A DNA stretch of 64,000 bases from Paramyrothecium sp. XJ0827 (GCA_020881915.1 JAJFPB010000010.1:1364001-1428000), one strand, 5' to 3'. Positions 20,574 through 32,648 are shown, counted from the first letter of the stretch. Notes: generated by a model from the sequence alone, not told the origin. Made by a program: numbers and translations.

Positions 20574-22998
20574 ATGGCCACCGGTGCCGCTGCCAACGCG
20601 GTTATCCCCGCCCAACTCGGCTTCCTCGCCATCTTCAACCCTTCGCTGGGCTACACAGACGAGACCGTCGAGGACCAGATCGTCTACTACGCATCCGTCA
20701 CCACTCAATCGTCCTCCCACAAGCGACGACGCGCCCGCGGCCGACCGACAGACGATGTCTCGCAGGAAGAGCGGAATGAGCGGCTTCGACAGATTGGTCT
20801 TGCCCAGGGCATGGCCAACTTTGGTCGAGGCTTTGCCGATGGTGCCTCGGTCAATTCAATAGATACAGAACAGTCGAGGCTCGTGCTACATGAACTTGAG
20901 CCTGGGTGGTGGATTCTTGCCGTAAGCTTCATTCCCCGCTGATCATGTCTCGAATGTTTCTGTCGCTCCGTCTCCCATTCTAACGACACCCATGTCTTAG
21001 AGCATCGATCTCACAAAGCTTCCCCTGCCACCACGACTACCGAGCAAAACCGGCGAGAAACAGGAGGAACGATACGAGCACTCGACTAAGGAGATCAAGC
21101 CAACAGACCTACTACTGAGGGACCTGCTACGGGCGCATAGCATATTCCTCATGCACCATGGCTCATCATTGAGCGCGCTGTTTGTACGATCCAAGAGGAA
21201 GCGATTTGTCGCAGTTTTGAGTCGCTACTGGGACCTGTTCCTCTCGACTTGGACTGTCATGGTCCATGGCAACCCCATTCGCGACGTGTTTGGTGGCATC
21301 AACATCGCCGCATCGGGAGAGCTAGGAGTTGGCGTCGGGGAGGAAGATCGAGGCAGTGGCGAGCGCGAAGTACTTGAGGGCTTGGTCGGCAGGATAGAAG
21401 GCCTCGTCGACCTTGTGGTTTCCAAGTTTGGCGAATACGACCCCGATGCTGAAACACCCGAAAGGGAAGAGCAATGGTTGGGGACCGGCCAAGAACCGAG
21501 ACCAGAAGATGGCGCCATCTTCTTGGGCACCGGGGCTCTTTCACGGAAATCGCTGAGAGACGTGACTCATTTCATGGAGGATTTATATACCTGGGGTGAG
21601 CACGCTTATGGTGTCATTGACAGCCCAACTTCTCTCCGCCGAGCGAAACCCAGACAAGCTCGGAAAGCGGTTGAGCAGGCCTCGAAGGGTGAGAATGTTT
21701 CGAAAACGCCCGCCACTCCTGCAACTCAAAAGAATGCAAACGGAGTCCAGCAGGAAGAAGCATCTGCTTCGTCCAATGACCAGGATAAGAACCGACAGGA
21801 AGGCGGACTTGAGAAGATGGTGGGCTACCTGAAGCTAGGATACGGCACATACTGGTCTTTACCGGGCGGTGCATCGGACCCAACTGCGGCAACAGCGTCA
21901 AGTGTTCCAGATCAAAGTGTTAGCAAGAGCGATGGCCAGGGCAAGTTGAGGCCGTCCATGCCTCGATCCAGCCCATCACAAGAGGGTACAGGTCATTTCC
22001 TCATTGGCTTGAAAGGTGACATTGAGGAAACCAGCGATCCCGATTTCAGCCACGACTCGGACGAGCTTACCGAGGCCGCGGCAGATGTCGAACACAACTC
22101 CCGCACCGTCCTACGCACTATCAATGTTGAGATCGAGAGCGAGGCGCAAGACCGACCCGAGGCCACCATTGTCCGCGACTTTGAGCACCCGGCTAGTATC
22201 CTTACCCAGTCGCAGGTTGTCGGTAACATGCTTCCCGGTTACGATTCCCACAACTTGAACAAAGCTTCTAAGTTACGGGTCGTTGTTTATGTCAACAAGC
22301 CCTTCATCTTCACGTTCCTGTTCGCCCTACGGACGGACTCGCTCGCTTGGGACTCACTGTATCGCTCGTTGCATCACCAGCTAGCGCCGCTTAGGAAGCC
22401 CCTACTTGCGTCTACGAGATACCGTCCTGAGCGGCCAAACGTCGGGCAAGTGGCCTCGAGCATCCATGAACTTATCTGGGATCCGGAGGCGTTGACTGTT
22501 TACTGCACCATCCCAAACATCCCGGAGCAGTACACACCCGCAGACACGTGGTCGCGCGCCGACGCCATCAGCACCCATTTGCACCTGCTCAACATTCATG
22601 GCAGCACCCGCTCCCCCAAGGTCACGGATCTCGAGCGCACGCAGAAAACCGGCCGCGGATGGTGGATTGTATGGACACGTATGCTTGAATCCAACGCGCA
22701 ACAGCAGCAGCGTCGTGTCGAGGCCGGCAGCAACCTCAACACCATCCAAGAGTCCGATGACGCAGATGCCCAGGGCACAGAGGATGGGAATGACGATGAT
22801 ATCGAAGAGGATCGCGTGCCCGCCGTGACGAAGGAGGTTTTCCTTATCCGGTGCGCCAGTGACCACGCCCGTTCTCGCGGTATCAGTAGCTCTTATGCGG
22901 AGAGCGGCGTAGGCGGCTCTGAAGGTGCAGGCAGACTGGTGCAAGGTATTGGCGTTGACACGAGACGCTACGTGGAGGAGCTGCTCAACCTCCTCTGA
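20574..22998 (+). CDS. CCZ1: Vacuolar fusion protein Ccz1 (Rab7/Ypt7 GEF subunit)
   Basis: Two exons, 20574-20921 and 21001-22998, giving 781 residues. Ccz1 with Mon1 forms the guanine-nucleotide exchange factor that activates Ypt7/Rab7 on late endosomes, autophagosomes and vacuoles. The N-terminal longin-like domain is recognisable: LGFLAIFNPSLGYTDETVE at the start, LRQIGLAQGMANFGRGFADG, and HELEPGWWILASIDL across the splice. It continues with LLRDLLRAHSIFLMHHG and RKRFVAVLSRYWDLFL, conserved in fungal Ccz1. A long variable Ser/Glu-rich middle (about residues 270-460) separates it from a second conserved part, including LRVVVYVNKPFIFTFLF and the C-terminal region. Mon1 is not in this window. 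The family call is strong. Confidence 0.9.
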
Positions 22999-24015
22999 TC
23001 ATTGGAAATTAATATCGGCATCAAATCGCGGGTTATTCACTGTTAGTACAGCAGGAAAGTGCATCATACAGGTCACTCTAGACTGATAAGGCCAACACAT
23101 GGGATGCAGGAAGCGGAAGTTTCGTTTTTTTCTTCTTTTTTTTCCCCAGGGCATTGCTTGGGCCTCTTTCAGGTCGGCGTTTTGTGCAGGCTGGGCAATC
23201 ATGGCAACGGAGCACTATATCCAGAGGGCGTTCTTATTAGAGAACCGTAAGCATAGTACCTGGCAAAGTCCTTATTAGGGGACTGTACGCATACTGCAAC
23301 AGGCGTTTCTGTGTTTTCAACTTTGTGTCGCGGCTGATACCCGCGCATCAGTGCAGCCGCCATGTGCACCAATAAACACGTGAAGCCACCCTTGTTGTCC
23401 CAGGCGTGAGGTGCCCACAAGCCACGCGGCACCGTTTCTGCGGCGCATAGGTGGTTCCCGACCCGGCTTGGCATCGATGCAACCAGCAGCTAAGGTAGGT
23501 GGGTGGGCACACGACACACACAAAGATCACTTCACAATGAAGGAAATAGAATATCGTGGAATGTCATAACATATTCATTTCCGTTCCAAAACCCCCAAAT
23601 CGTTTCCCCAGCCATACTGTTGCTGGCGTTGAGGAAACCCAATGTCTATGAAACCTATGTACACATAGAATGGAATGGTAAACCCGCGAGAAACCCCGTT
23701 CCTGGGTGCCTGTTTCTCATGAACATCGCAAAGGTACTGTTTGTGCCTTCTTGCGGAAGAGGGGTATATATGTATAGCCCAGAGGGAAGGATGAATCCCT
23801 ATTTTTCTTTTTGTGTAGAACCCCAGTTTTTTTATATCCAAGAAATGAAAGGGAAACAGGCCTACAGAAACTCTCCCGCTCCGGCGGAAGGGCTGAAGTG
23901 GCCCGTCAACATCGTAAAGTCATAAAACCGCCCGCAGCAGCGATGGCTGGGGTCCTGAGAGATTGTACTCTGTTCATGAAGCGTGAGAAAGGAAGAGAGG
24001 AGACGGCGCACGCGC
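22999..24015. other. Convergent spacer between CCZ1 and the double-psi beta-barrel gene
   Basis: 1 kb where two genes end towards each other. An imperfect direct repeat of 24 bases (19 of 24 identical) lies at 23234-23257 and 23272-23295. T-rich tracts near 23126-23145 probably mark 3' processing of CCZ1. No gene or RNA recognised. Confidence 0.45.
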
Positions 24016-24858
24016 TTAGGAGAAAGACCAGGTGCAGGGCATGCGACCGGAGTCGAGGCCACCGAAGAGCTCCTTGTAGACCTTCTCGCTGACGTCGATG
24101 TCGCCGGAGACGCAGCCCATGCACTTGTCCTTGACGACAGCGGTGGTGGTCTTGCCGTTGGCGCTGATGCTGATGGTCTGGCCGCACATGGGGTTGCCGT
24201 TGGACTGGGTGCCCATGTCGATGTGAGACAGGGCGACAATGTTTTCGCTCTGGTCCTTGCCCGAATCATCGTCTCCGCAGGCGCCGAGGCCGACAGCGTA
24301 GTAGGTGATCTCGCCAGAGTGGCCGTCGCCGCCGCCGCTGCTACCAGTCTCGGCCTTGGGCTGCTCCTCGGGCTTGGGCTCTTCCTTGGGCTCCTCGACC
24401 TTGGGTGCCTCGGGCTTAGGCTCTTCCTTGGGCTTGGGCTCCTCCTTGGGGGGAGCGGGGGCGGGAGCGGGAGGAGGCACGTAGGTGGAGGTTGGCTCAG
24501 GAGCGGGAGCAGGAGCGGGAGCCTCCTCGACCTTGGGTTCCTTGGTGGGCTCGGGAGGAGGAGGAGGAGGGGAATCGGCCTCCTTGGTAGGCTCCGGCGC
24601 AGCGGCCTCAGGCTCCGAGGAGGAGGCAGGCTCGAAGAACTGACCATCGCTCTGGGGGACGGAGGTGGGCTCGTCCTGGCCGGGAGTGACCCAGACGGTG
24701 GTGGTTTCGTCGACCATGGCAGTGACGGTGACGACCTCGGTCACCCACTCGGTCTCAACGACGAGGCGCTTGGCGTGGTGGTGGCGGCCATGGTGGCCGT
24801 GGGGCTGGGCCGCAGTGGCGGCAAGCAGCAGGGCGGAAGCAACGGTGAAGGACTTCAT
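24016..24858 (-). CDS. Secreted His/Pro-rich protein with C-terminal double-psi beta-barrel (RlpA/expansin-like)
   Basis: Single exon, 280 residues, from ATG at 24858; the upstream in-frame ATG at 24966 would bury the signal peptide, so the shorter form is preferred. Residues 1-17 form a signal peptide ([17 protein letters not shown]). A His-rich stretch ([11 protein letters not shown], residues 21-31) ends in a dibasic Kex2-type site. Next come a beta-rich [10 protein letters not shown]...TTTVWVTP segment and a long Pro/Glu/Lys/Ala-rich linker with repeated PKPEE/PKEEP units (about 75-175). The C-terminal domain (about 185-280) has [41 protein letters not shown] and PCTWSF, with paired cysteines, diagnostic of the double-psi barrel seen in RlpA, expansins and cerato-platanin-like relatives. 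Likely cell wall-associated; enzymatic activity unknown. Confidence 0.88.
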   Translation of the reverse strand: MKSFTVASALLLAATAAQPHGHHGRHHHAKRLVVETEWVTEVVTVTAMVDETTTVWVTPGQDEPTSVPQSDGQFFEPASSSEPEAAAPEPTKEADSPPPPPPEPTKEPKVEEAPAPAPAPEPTSTYVPPPAPAPAPPKEEPKPKEEPKPEAPKVEEPKEEPKPEEQPKAETGSSGGGDGHSGEITYYAVGLGACGDDDSGKDQSENIVALSHIDMGTQSNGNPMCGQTISISANGKTTTAVVKDKCMGCVSGDIDVSEKVYKELFGGLDSGRMPCTWSFS

Positions 24859-27741
24859 TTTGATATGATCAAAGGATGGTTCTGGTTTTGTGTTGCCGTT
24901 TCGGTAGGGGGCTACGTGTGCCAAGACAAGTTTGTGTTCCTGCGGGTGGTGGACTTTTCTGTTCAACAGTGTAGTCGGGGTGGGAGCTTCGTCTTAGCGA
25001 GAAGTAAAGACTGTGTGCTGAGCAACTGGAAGCTGGGGAGAGTCCTGCTCAAGCGGTCTGAGTGCGAGGGTAATGAATGGGCTGAGGGACAGAAGTCGGA
25101 CAAGCCAAAACAAACAAAGGGAGTGTAAGTGGTGGTGGTTGAGGAGAGGAGAGGACGGAAAGGATGGACAGGGACGGGGATCAGCTTGGTTTATCAGCGG
25201 GCGACCCAAACTACAGGGAACACAAAGAGGCCATCATTACCTAATGCAGACAAGACTCAGGTACGGTGCGGGAGATGTGATGGGAGGCCAGCCATCGAGG
25301 CGTTCCCACAAGTCATGGCCGATCACCACCCACATCACCCGAAGACTCCGTCAGGGCCTAGTGCAGGTACCTCCGCTGGTAGCCATGGCGAGGAGGGTGG
25401 GAGGGTGGGGAAAGGCTATAGCGAGCGTGTGCTTGTCCTATAGTACCGTAGTGTATCCGAGGGATATCCATCGAGACCAGCAAGCTCTTTGTCAGGATGG
25501 GCGGGGGATGGAGAACGGAGCAGAGGAATCTCAGGACAAGGGGGGGACCCGCGAGGTGTGGGCGCACAAGTTTAGCGGGTACCTTGCAGAGAGCGCGAGC
25601 GCGCACAAACAAGGTCAAGGTTCCGCGGCCGTGCGGGTGGGAGCAAGGCTCAGGAACAGGAACAGATACAAAAAAGCATGCGCGTGCCTGGCTGAGAGTG
25701 ACCGCCAACAAAGAGGGGAGTGGAGGGTGCAGAATGGGGGTGTGGAGACGATGGATACTGGGTGGCGTAACGATTCCTGACACGGGCAAAAAGAAAGGAA
25801 CCAGAAGAGCGAAGAAAAAAGAACGCAAGTCAGACTCTTCTGGTTGGTTGAGCACAGAATGGTGATGGCGTGAAAGAGTGAAGACAACGGAAAAAAAAAC
25901 TGGACATTCCAAAAAAGCCTTACGCCGCCTACTGCACGGCCCCATAAAAACCACGACCGAACAGGGGCGCCACGACAGCTAAGCCTCTGGACCCGACGCC
26001 GGTGCCACGCAAGTTCCAGCTTTTTCACCCAAGCATGACCCCTGTCGGGCCTCTGGCTTCGGCTTCCGGGCCCCGCAACTAAGAGAACAAGGAACCCTCA
26101 TTGGCCGGGCTGCAAGGGACGAAGCCTGGGGCACACACCTGTCAGGTACAACGCAACCGCGGAACCAATGGCCGGCTTTTAGTGCCTGAAGAGGAGAGGG
26201 GGGGAGACAAGCAGCGACAGGGGGCAAATGTCAGGGCAGGCAAGAAAAAAGCCGGATTTGCAATTCTGGTGCCCGTGGCCGCAACATCGGTGGCTTTTTT
26301 TGTCCTTGTCGCTGGGGGCCTTTTTTCATGCCTGGTTTTCGTGGTCTGAAATTATTGGAGCGTGTGTGTGTGCGCGTACGTGCGCAGCTGGTTGTCGGAC
26401 CTTCGTTTGCTTCGCTACCCAGCTCTTTTTGTCTGACTTGGGTAAGAGGCCCTTGTTCGTTCGTTGTCCGTGGCAGATGATGCTGGTGGCGGCAGACATC
26501 CGTACCAGCGTTTCCATCTACTGTACCCTTACCCTTACTGAACGACTTCGGAACCAAGTACGGGCACAAGGATCTCCATCCCACTCGGTTCGTCGACGTC
26601 GTGGAAGCATCATGGATGCATCACTCTCCCCTCCCGCCCTCCGATTCCCACCAAAGAAAGCATTGCGCGATGGCGCGTGTGGCATTCGCAACAAAGTAAA
26701 GTGCCTGCATGCGTAGTGCCAATCATTGCTGGGAAGCCGGTTGGCCAGAAAGACGGGACGCCAAGGGCGCTGGGAGTTGCGTGGCACGTGTTTTGCTCTG
26801 GTCCGGGCACACCGCACTACACGGTCAGGTACCTCATGGCGGTGCGATTCATGCAGCATAGCCCTCACCTCGCCGTCACTGACTCAATGAGAAATCGCGC
26901 CGGAGACAATACCTAACGCATCTACTGTGAGGTACACTGCCAACTCACTTACAGGCGCTAGGGATATCCACCGTGCTGCATACGGTAGGCCAGAAACAAC
27001 CACCCTCCATCTTCTGCACAAGGGGGAAAACTTTTCGTTTCGCCTCGACTCTCCCCGATCATCGCATGTCAGGTGCCGTTTGGCTTTCCCTCCTGCATCG
27101 GCAGGCATCCCATCTGCGACTGCAGATCCAAAGCGTAGTGCAAGGGGAAAACCATGGTCCAAAGCTTACCTACCTCCACGACGTCGGTAGGTAGGTAGTT
27201 CATTTTAGTCCGCAGTACTCCGTATTCCCTATGCTGGCGAGAATGTTAAAGTTGTACCGTCCGGGAGCTTAGCCCGGTATCAGTCCTGGAGTGGACCGCT
27301 ATTGCCCCGGTATCTCCCTGGCGACGAGAGGATACTAAATCGGCAGAGCACTCATCCCCCGTCTCCTCCTGTCCGCCTCACCTATGTCTCAAACCGGGAT
27401 CTCCAAGTTGTAGGGATATCTTCAGATCTGAAATCCAAATTCTTCCCCTGGGCAACGATGGCAATGCAAATGCAAGTTACTTTTGGGAGGTGTTGCCCGC
27501 ACAAGCCTCCACCAACATGGGACAAAATGCTGCATCAGATTACACACTCTTTTGCTTCTGTCGAGCTTTGTCCTTTGCAAACAGGTGTTTCATTTGCTAA
27601 TTCATGTCCACCGCGCCCAAACTCCAATGCTTGCGTTTTTTCATGGTCCTGGAATATGCTGTCCTGCGGTTTATAGTCCGTGCTCCCGTCGCGGTTATGC
27701 ACACGCCAATTCAGACAAGGCACCTGCGAGAAAGCCTTGCA
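24859..27741. other. Long spacer, mainly upstream sequence of the double-psi barrel gene
   Basis: 2.9 kb without a supportable gene. Minus-strand frames of up to 198 codons here have low-complexity composition and no domains. Pyrimidine/purine asymmetric tracts (near 25130-25190, 25490-25550, 25780-25910) suggest a long 5' leader for the minus-strand gene. GGTACC or TAGGTAG motifs occur near 25367, 26828 and 27184-27198. No tRNA found. Confidence 0.45.
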
Positions 27742-28812
27742 TCAATTATCGACCTGTATTGACTCCTCGCCTGTGCCATGGCCGCCCTTGCTATTGCCGC
27801 CCTTGACGCGGCCATGGCCATTGACTGGGCCACCGCTCGCCCGGCTCGTAAACGCGAAGAGGAACAGGGCCTGGCGCTGAAATACCGGTCGATCCTCATC
27901 AAACAGCTCCTCGACACGGAACGCCTTCTTGGCCGATTTGACGAACTGCAGATCCGCCCGTCTCCTTTTCTTGAAGCAGAAGTACACCGTGGCATCCGGG
28001 TTAAGCTTGAACAAGTCGTGCAGCGTCTGCATGAGCAGCGGGAACGCGGGCTCAAAGTAGACACACTCGGCAGCAATGATCACGTCTGGTTTCTGCTCGA
28101 TGACCGCCTGTGGCAGTGCTTCGCCCCTGTGATGGTAGTTGCACTCGTCAGCCCTGACACCCCGTATTGAAGCACCTCTCTCTATCCCTCGTATTCCGAG
28201 ATGAGATTGCGCTGGCTCCAGGTTGGTTGGGGTGCACATACCAGTTGAGTATCAAAGCGCTTGCTCTAGACTCGAGGTCATTGAGCTGGATGTTGTGCTG
28301 CATCAACTCCAGCATCTCAAGCTGATCCGTCAAAAGCAGTCTGCTCTGCACTCCGCAGCCTTTGGCCACGGCCAGACCGACCAGGCCACCTCCGGCACCA
28401 AGCTCGAGACTATCGGCAAGAAAAGGTCAGTCATGTCTAAATCACTTGAAATGTTGGGTACATAAAGACCCAACGGTCCATCTCAGCAGCCCACTCCTAG
28501 ACAAACTGTTTGTCCTTGGAGCAAGTGACCCGTTTCACATCAGAAGGAGAGAAGGAGTAGAGAGACCAACATCCGAGCATTTTGAAGCTTTTCGCGGTGG
28601 TATCGTAACAAGTGCTTTCCAAGCAGTAAGCCCGCCGGCCACGTCTGGCCGCCACAGCCGCTTCGTACATCCTCATGAACCTTGATGGGCTCAGGGAGCT
28701 GACCGTCAAAATCGAGCTGCGCGTTGCCCTTTTCCTTCAGAGTAGGAAGCGGCGCAAAGTCCTCGCCGATCGTAGTCGGATCGATTTCCGGCGACGACGG
28801 AGGGCTGTTCAT
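27742..28812 (-). CDS. EFM6: Protein-lysine N-methyltransferase, EFM6/METTL21 family
   Basis: Three minus-strand exons: 28812-28571, 28409-28242, 28153-27742, giving 273 residues. The family is seven-beta-strand S-adenosylmethionine methyltransferases; yeast Efm6 methylates translation elongation factor 1A. Visible features are the N-terminal GNAQLDFDGQLPEPIKVHED and SGCGGQTWPAGLLLGKHLL, the SAM-binding motif I ILELGAGGGLVGLAVAKG (residues 81-98, rebuilt across the first splice), LLLTDQLEMLELMQHN (motif II acid), and the post-II DVIIAAECVYFEPAFPLLM. The latter, with Glu-Cys before VYFEPAFP, closely matches the fungal Efm6 group. The last 25 residues are a Gly/Ser-rich tail. The gene is divergent from the AXL2-like gene. 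Substrate is inferred from family. Confidence 0.85.
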
Positions 28813-29831
28813 GGTGGCGTGAGAGGCTGCCCCTCTTTAAACCCCCCCCTGCTTGAAAGGCTGCGATCACGAAGCACTCGGGCTGGGCTGGTGTTGCGAG
28901 CAAGAAAATCACCGGGGGCTTGAACAGGTTCGTGTGTTTCCCAAACGTTACCTCTACATACGAAACTCCAGAGTTGCAAATTTACATCCTCATTTCTTTC
29001 CCGAGTCTCGACTGCGGTCCAGGCGTAGCAGGACCCTCAAAAAGTGTCCCCGCATCCGCTATCCTCCAGAGGGTTGCGATAAGGGTTCTGGGGAGCCGCT
29101 GCTCCGGAGGGGAAATCAGTACCTAATGACATGTGTACTACCAACACAACGGTGAGCATTATAGCTTACCCGGTACCTTGTTCGGGAACATCCTGGTGGA
29201 CCACTCGGTTGACTCCCTTCCTTCAACGTCAACCACTTTACGCGCTGCGAACCTCCTCGAGAACGCGATGGGGCTACTCGCGTCTTAAGGGGTGGGGGGA
29301 CCGTCCAATAATGCATCTCTATGAGCTCACCCCAAACTTGAATGGCATCCCATGTCTCACTCTCCCGCACACTGTCGGCCGGACCACCACAAGGAATGGC
29401 TGATGCAGAGGGCAACCCAGCCACATCATCCGTATCCAGCTCGCTGGCTCCCTCTGCCAACGTGGGCGATTGCTGGCGACACCAAGAAATCACTAGCCCG
29501 AGACACTCGCCTCTTGTCGCAATGGACGGGCTGCCTTACAACGGATTGTTCGTTCTGCGTAGACTCTCGCCCTCTAGGAATGAAGGGAGCAATAATGACC
29601 AGCACTACCAGCCATCGTCCCGGGTGAATGACCAGGTCGCCATGCCCACAATGAGGTTGTGAATCTTTTTCTCCTTTGAACCTTTCGTCTACCATTTTCC
29701 ATTGTCGCCGTACACTCCTGCCGTCTCCCATCGAACAGTGTGCTGTAGATGGCGGCTTGCACTTTCGGTGCTGTCCTGGTAATCTAATAGTAGCGCTGCG
29801 CTCGCGCCTACGTTGTGCATTCACCACCACC
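28813..29831. other. Divergent promoter region between EFM6-like and AXL2-like genes
   Basis: 1.0 kb serving two divergent genes. Short frames on both strands lack domains. The frame that enters the AXL2-like gene is open from 29676 but begins at a non-signal-peptide context, so I treat 29676-29831 as leader. No repeats recognised. Confidence 0.45.
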
Positions 29832-32648
29832 ATGGTTTCGTTCCCTATATTCTTTGTGGCTCTTCCGCTTTTCCAGGTTGCCATTGCCCAGCCTCTCATA
29901 TCGTTCCCTCTTAATTCACAGCTACCGCCCGTTGCAAGAATTGGCCGCGAATTCTCATACGTCTTCTCGCCTTACACGTTCAAGTCTGACAGCACCATCA
30001 CATACTCGCTTGGCGAACACCCTGCCTGGTTATCACTTAGGAGCGATGAGCGCCGGCTCTTTGGCAGACCCGAGGACAAGAACGTGCCTTCTGGCGATGT
30101 AGTTGGTCAAAATGTGGAAATCATTGCCACCGATTCAGTGGGCTCGACTACACTCAATGCCACGCTCGTTGTCTCTCGTCACAAGGGGCCTTCGATCAAG
30201 ATTCCCATTGCCGACCAGATGGAGAAACTCGGTCTGCACTCCGCACCATCTGCACTGCTCGCTTATCCGCGAACCAACTTCAAATATACGTTCGACCCCA
30301 ACACCTTCGACCATGAGCCTGACATGATCAACTATTATGCAGTCTCCGCGAACAGCAGCCCGCTGCCGTCCTGGGTCAAGTTTGATGCCAGCACGCTCAC
30401 GTTCTACGGGACAACTCCGCCTTTCGAAACGCTGGTTCAACCTCCACAAACCTTCAACTTTGAATTAGTGGCGTCTGACATTGTTGGCTTCTCCGCCGTT
30501 TCCTTGCCGTTCTCAATAATGGTTGGCGTCCACAAGCTCACAGCAGACAACCCCACCATCACTCTCAGCACAATGAGGGGCTCAAAAGTGAGCTATGATA
30601 CCCTAAAGGATGAGGTTAAGCTGGACGGGCGGACTACCAAATCACAAGACTTGAAAGTTTCAACAAGTAAGCTGCCGCCATGGTTGACCTTTGACTTTGA
30701 CACATGGAAAGTGGAGGGAACACCGAAGGAGAGTGATCACTCGACGAACTTCACCATCAAGTTCGGCGACAAGTTCGAAGATATTCTGGAGGTGCTGTTC
30801 ATGGTCAAAGTCGCCACGGGCCTGTTTCAAACCACGTTTGAAGAAATCCAAGTCAAAGCTGGGGAAGAGTTGGAAGTCGACTTGGCGCCCTACTTTCGAA
30901 ACCCGCAAGATATAGAACTCAAACTGAACGCCGAGCCCTCGCAAGACTGGCTCAAGGTCTCAGGCCTCAAGCTGGTCGGTACAGTTCCTGATGATGCAGT
31001 CGGAAATGTCAAAGTTTCTGTTGAGGCTGCATCCCGGCTCTTCGGGCTCAAGGAGACGGAAGCGCTTGGCATGAGATTCATCGCCCTCAATAAGCCGACT
31101 AGTACTTCCGCCTCCTCTGCCATGACGTCGACAGCTACTTCGGCCACGGCAAGCCACACACAGACGGAGGGTTCGTTTAGTGACGAGGACCCAATGGCAA
31201 ACGAGGACAAGGGCTTCAGCACAGGCAAGATCTTACTTGCAACTCTCCTCCCAATTCTTGCGGTTGCTTTCATTCTGATGTTCCTTGTCTGCTTCATGCG
31301 TCGCCGTCGTGCGGCTCGCAGCAACTACCTCAACAGCAAAATTCGCCACAATATTTCGAAACCTATTATCGGTAGTCTTCGGGTCAACGGCTCGGATGCC
31401 TCCGTCCAGCATATCGAGAAGTTATCGGATGCTAGAACAACGGAGAAGAATGACTACGCCCCTCCTACGAGGGGCTATACTGAAATGGAATCGCAGACAT
31501 CCACTGTAACGCAACATTCTGGTAGCTCGGAGAACATATCGGTATCTGCGCTACCCCGAGGTTATATGCCAGAGTCTAGGACCGGAGTGTCCGCGAATCC
31601 CAGCCAGCCAGCTACAGAAGACCGGCAGTCGTGGTTTACCGTGGAGGGGACTGCGACGGCACCAGGAAGCGAGCGGGCGGTAGGCAGCCAGCAGAACGTA
31701 AGAGCGTATCCCGAATCAAGGCAGCAACTACTACCTCCCCCGGAGTTCCACATCGAATCGCCTGATACATCTGTTGCCGGGTCTGTAGATCTTGGCGCAC
31801 CACTGTTCGATGATCGGGATCATTACGGCTCGCAGCACACTGCCATAGTGGCATACAATGCCACAGGACGGGTCCGCGCTCGTGACAGCAGCGATGCGCT
31901 GTCTACCACCACATCGAGTTCCGCTGCTCTACCAGGGTCGGGTCCTGACGGCAACTACAGAGTGGTCCAAAATATCTCGATCAACAAAACACCAAGGACA
32001 GTCAGGTCGGCGTCACAATCCTCGGGTCTCGCTTCAGACTCGTCAGAAGAGAAGCTAGAAGAGCTTCGAGTCTTAAACAGAGCCCGTATATCCAGCGTTC
32101 AGTGGCTGGCCAGGCAGCATGAATCCGGCGGAGCATGGTACGACGTGGAGTCATCCAACGGCAGCAAGAGCCTTGGCACGGGATCGGCCTCGTTTGGATC
32201 TACCGAGAATTGGCGGAGCATCATGCGCCATGAGACGCGCAGCCCAACGTACGGCGAACTAGTCGATGCCGCGCCGTTCCACCCGGCTCGGCCAAGCACG
32301 GTCATGATCGCCAGCGTCTTGCGGGACGGTGCTCAGCCAGGCGAGCGCGACAACGAAGAGTGGATGTCACCAAGTCGATGGGGACCCAGCGACCCGGGAC
32401 TGAAGCGGCGGACTGAGCCTCCAGCGAGCCGGTCGTCGATGTTCTTCGACGCCCAGAGGATGCCAGCGATGCCATCAGCGACTCGGTTTGCCGATGGCAC
32501 GCAATCAGAACGGTCGGTGAGCAACCGGCTGTCCCGGCTGACGGAGACGTCTTCGTTGAATGAGATTGAGAAGTCAGCGTGGAAGCTTACGGATGCCGAG
32601 GGCAAAACGCCAAAGGCCTCGGAGGGGAGCTTTAAAATGTTCATATAG
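29832..32648 (+). CDS. AXL2: Axl2-like cadherin-fold cell-polarity membrane protein
   Basis: Single exon, 938 residues. I choose ATG 29832 because it opens a clean signal peptide (MVSFPIFFVALPLFQVAIAQ); the frame extends upstream to 29676 but would bury it. The ectodomain contains tandem cadherin/dystroglycan-type (CADG) units: FSYVFSPYTFKSDSTITYSL, AWLSLRSDERRLFGRP, FKYTFDPNTF, WVKFDASTLTFYGTTP, WLTFDFDTWKVEGTP and a fourth degenerate unit. A Ser/Thr-rich stalk leads to one membrane span near residues 466-490 (ILLATLLPILAVAFILMFLV) and a basic stop-transfer (RRRRAAR). The roughly 450-residue cytosolic tail is Ser-rich. In yeast Axl2 marks axial bud sites; in moulds the orthologue acts in morphogenesis, septation or conidiation. 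Family call is strong. Confidence 0.88.
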   Translation: MVSFPIFFVALPLFQVAIAQPLISFPLNSQLPPVARIGREFSYVFSPYTFKSDSTITYSLGEHPAWLSLRSDERRLFGRPEDKNVPSGDVVGQNVEIIATDSVGSTTLNATLVVSRHKGPSIKIPIADQMEKLGLHSAPSALLAYPRTNFKYTFDPNTFDHEPDMINYYAVSANSSPLPSWVKFDASTLTFYGTTPPFETLVQPPQTFNFELVASDIVGFSAVSLPFSIMVGVHKLTADNPTITLSTMRGSKVSYDTLKDEVKLDGRTTKSQDLKVSTSKLPPWLTFDFDTWKVEGTPKESDHSTNFTIKFGDKFEDILEVLFMVKVATGLFQTTFEEIQVKAGEELEVDLAPYFRNPQDIELKLNAEPSQDWLKVSGLKLVGTVPDDAVGNVKVSVEAASRLFGLKETEALGMRFIALNKPTSTSASSAMTSTATSATASHTQTEGSFSDEDPMANEDKGFSTGKILLATLLPILAVAFILMFLVCFMRRRRAARSNYLNSKIRHNISKPIIGSLRVNGSDASVQHIEKLSDARTTEKNDYAPPTRGYTEMESQTSTVTQHSGSSENISVSALPRGYMPESRTGVSANPSQPATEDRQSWFTVEGTATAPGSERAVGSQQNVRAYPESRQQLLPPPEFHIESPDTSVAGSVDLGAPLFDDRDHYGSQHTAIVAYNATGRVRARDSSDALSTTTSSSAALPGSGPDGNYRVVQNISINKTPRTVRSASQSSGLASDSSEEKLEELRVLNRARISSVQWLARQHESGGAWYDVESSNGSKSLGTGSASFGSTENWRSIMRHETRSPTYGELVDAAPFHPARPSTVMIASVLRDGAQPGERDNEEWMSPSRWGPSDPGLKRRTEPPASRSSMFFDAQRMPAMPSATRFADGTQSERSVSNRLSRLTETSSLNEIEKSAWKLTDAEGKTPKASEGSFKMFI

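Noticed and set aside
23983..25128. 381-codon plus-strand frame over the double-psi barrel gene
   Set aside because: Its Leu/Gly/Val repeats are the reverse reading of the Pro/Glu/Lys-rich linker; no signal peptide or domain.
25358..25954. 198-codon minus-strand frame upstream of the double-psi barrel gene
   Set aside because: Low-complexity Pro/Leu/Phe-rich reading of CT-rich leader sequence.
27240..27330. tRNA-like run of short GC stems
   Set aside because: No B-box (GGTTCRANYCC) and no cloverleaf could be folded.
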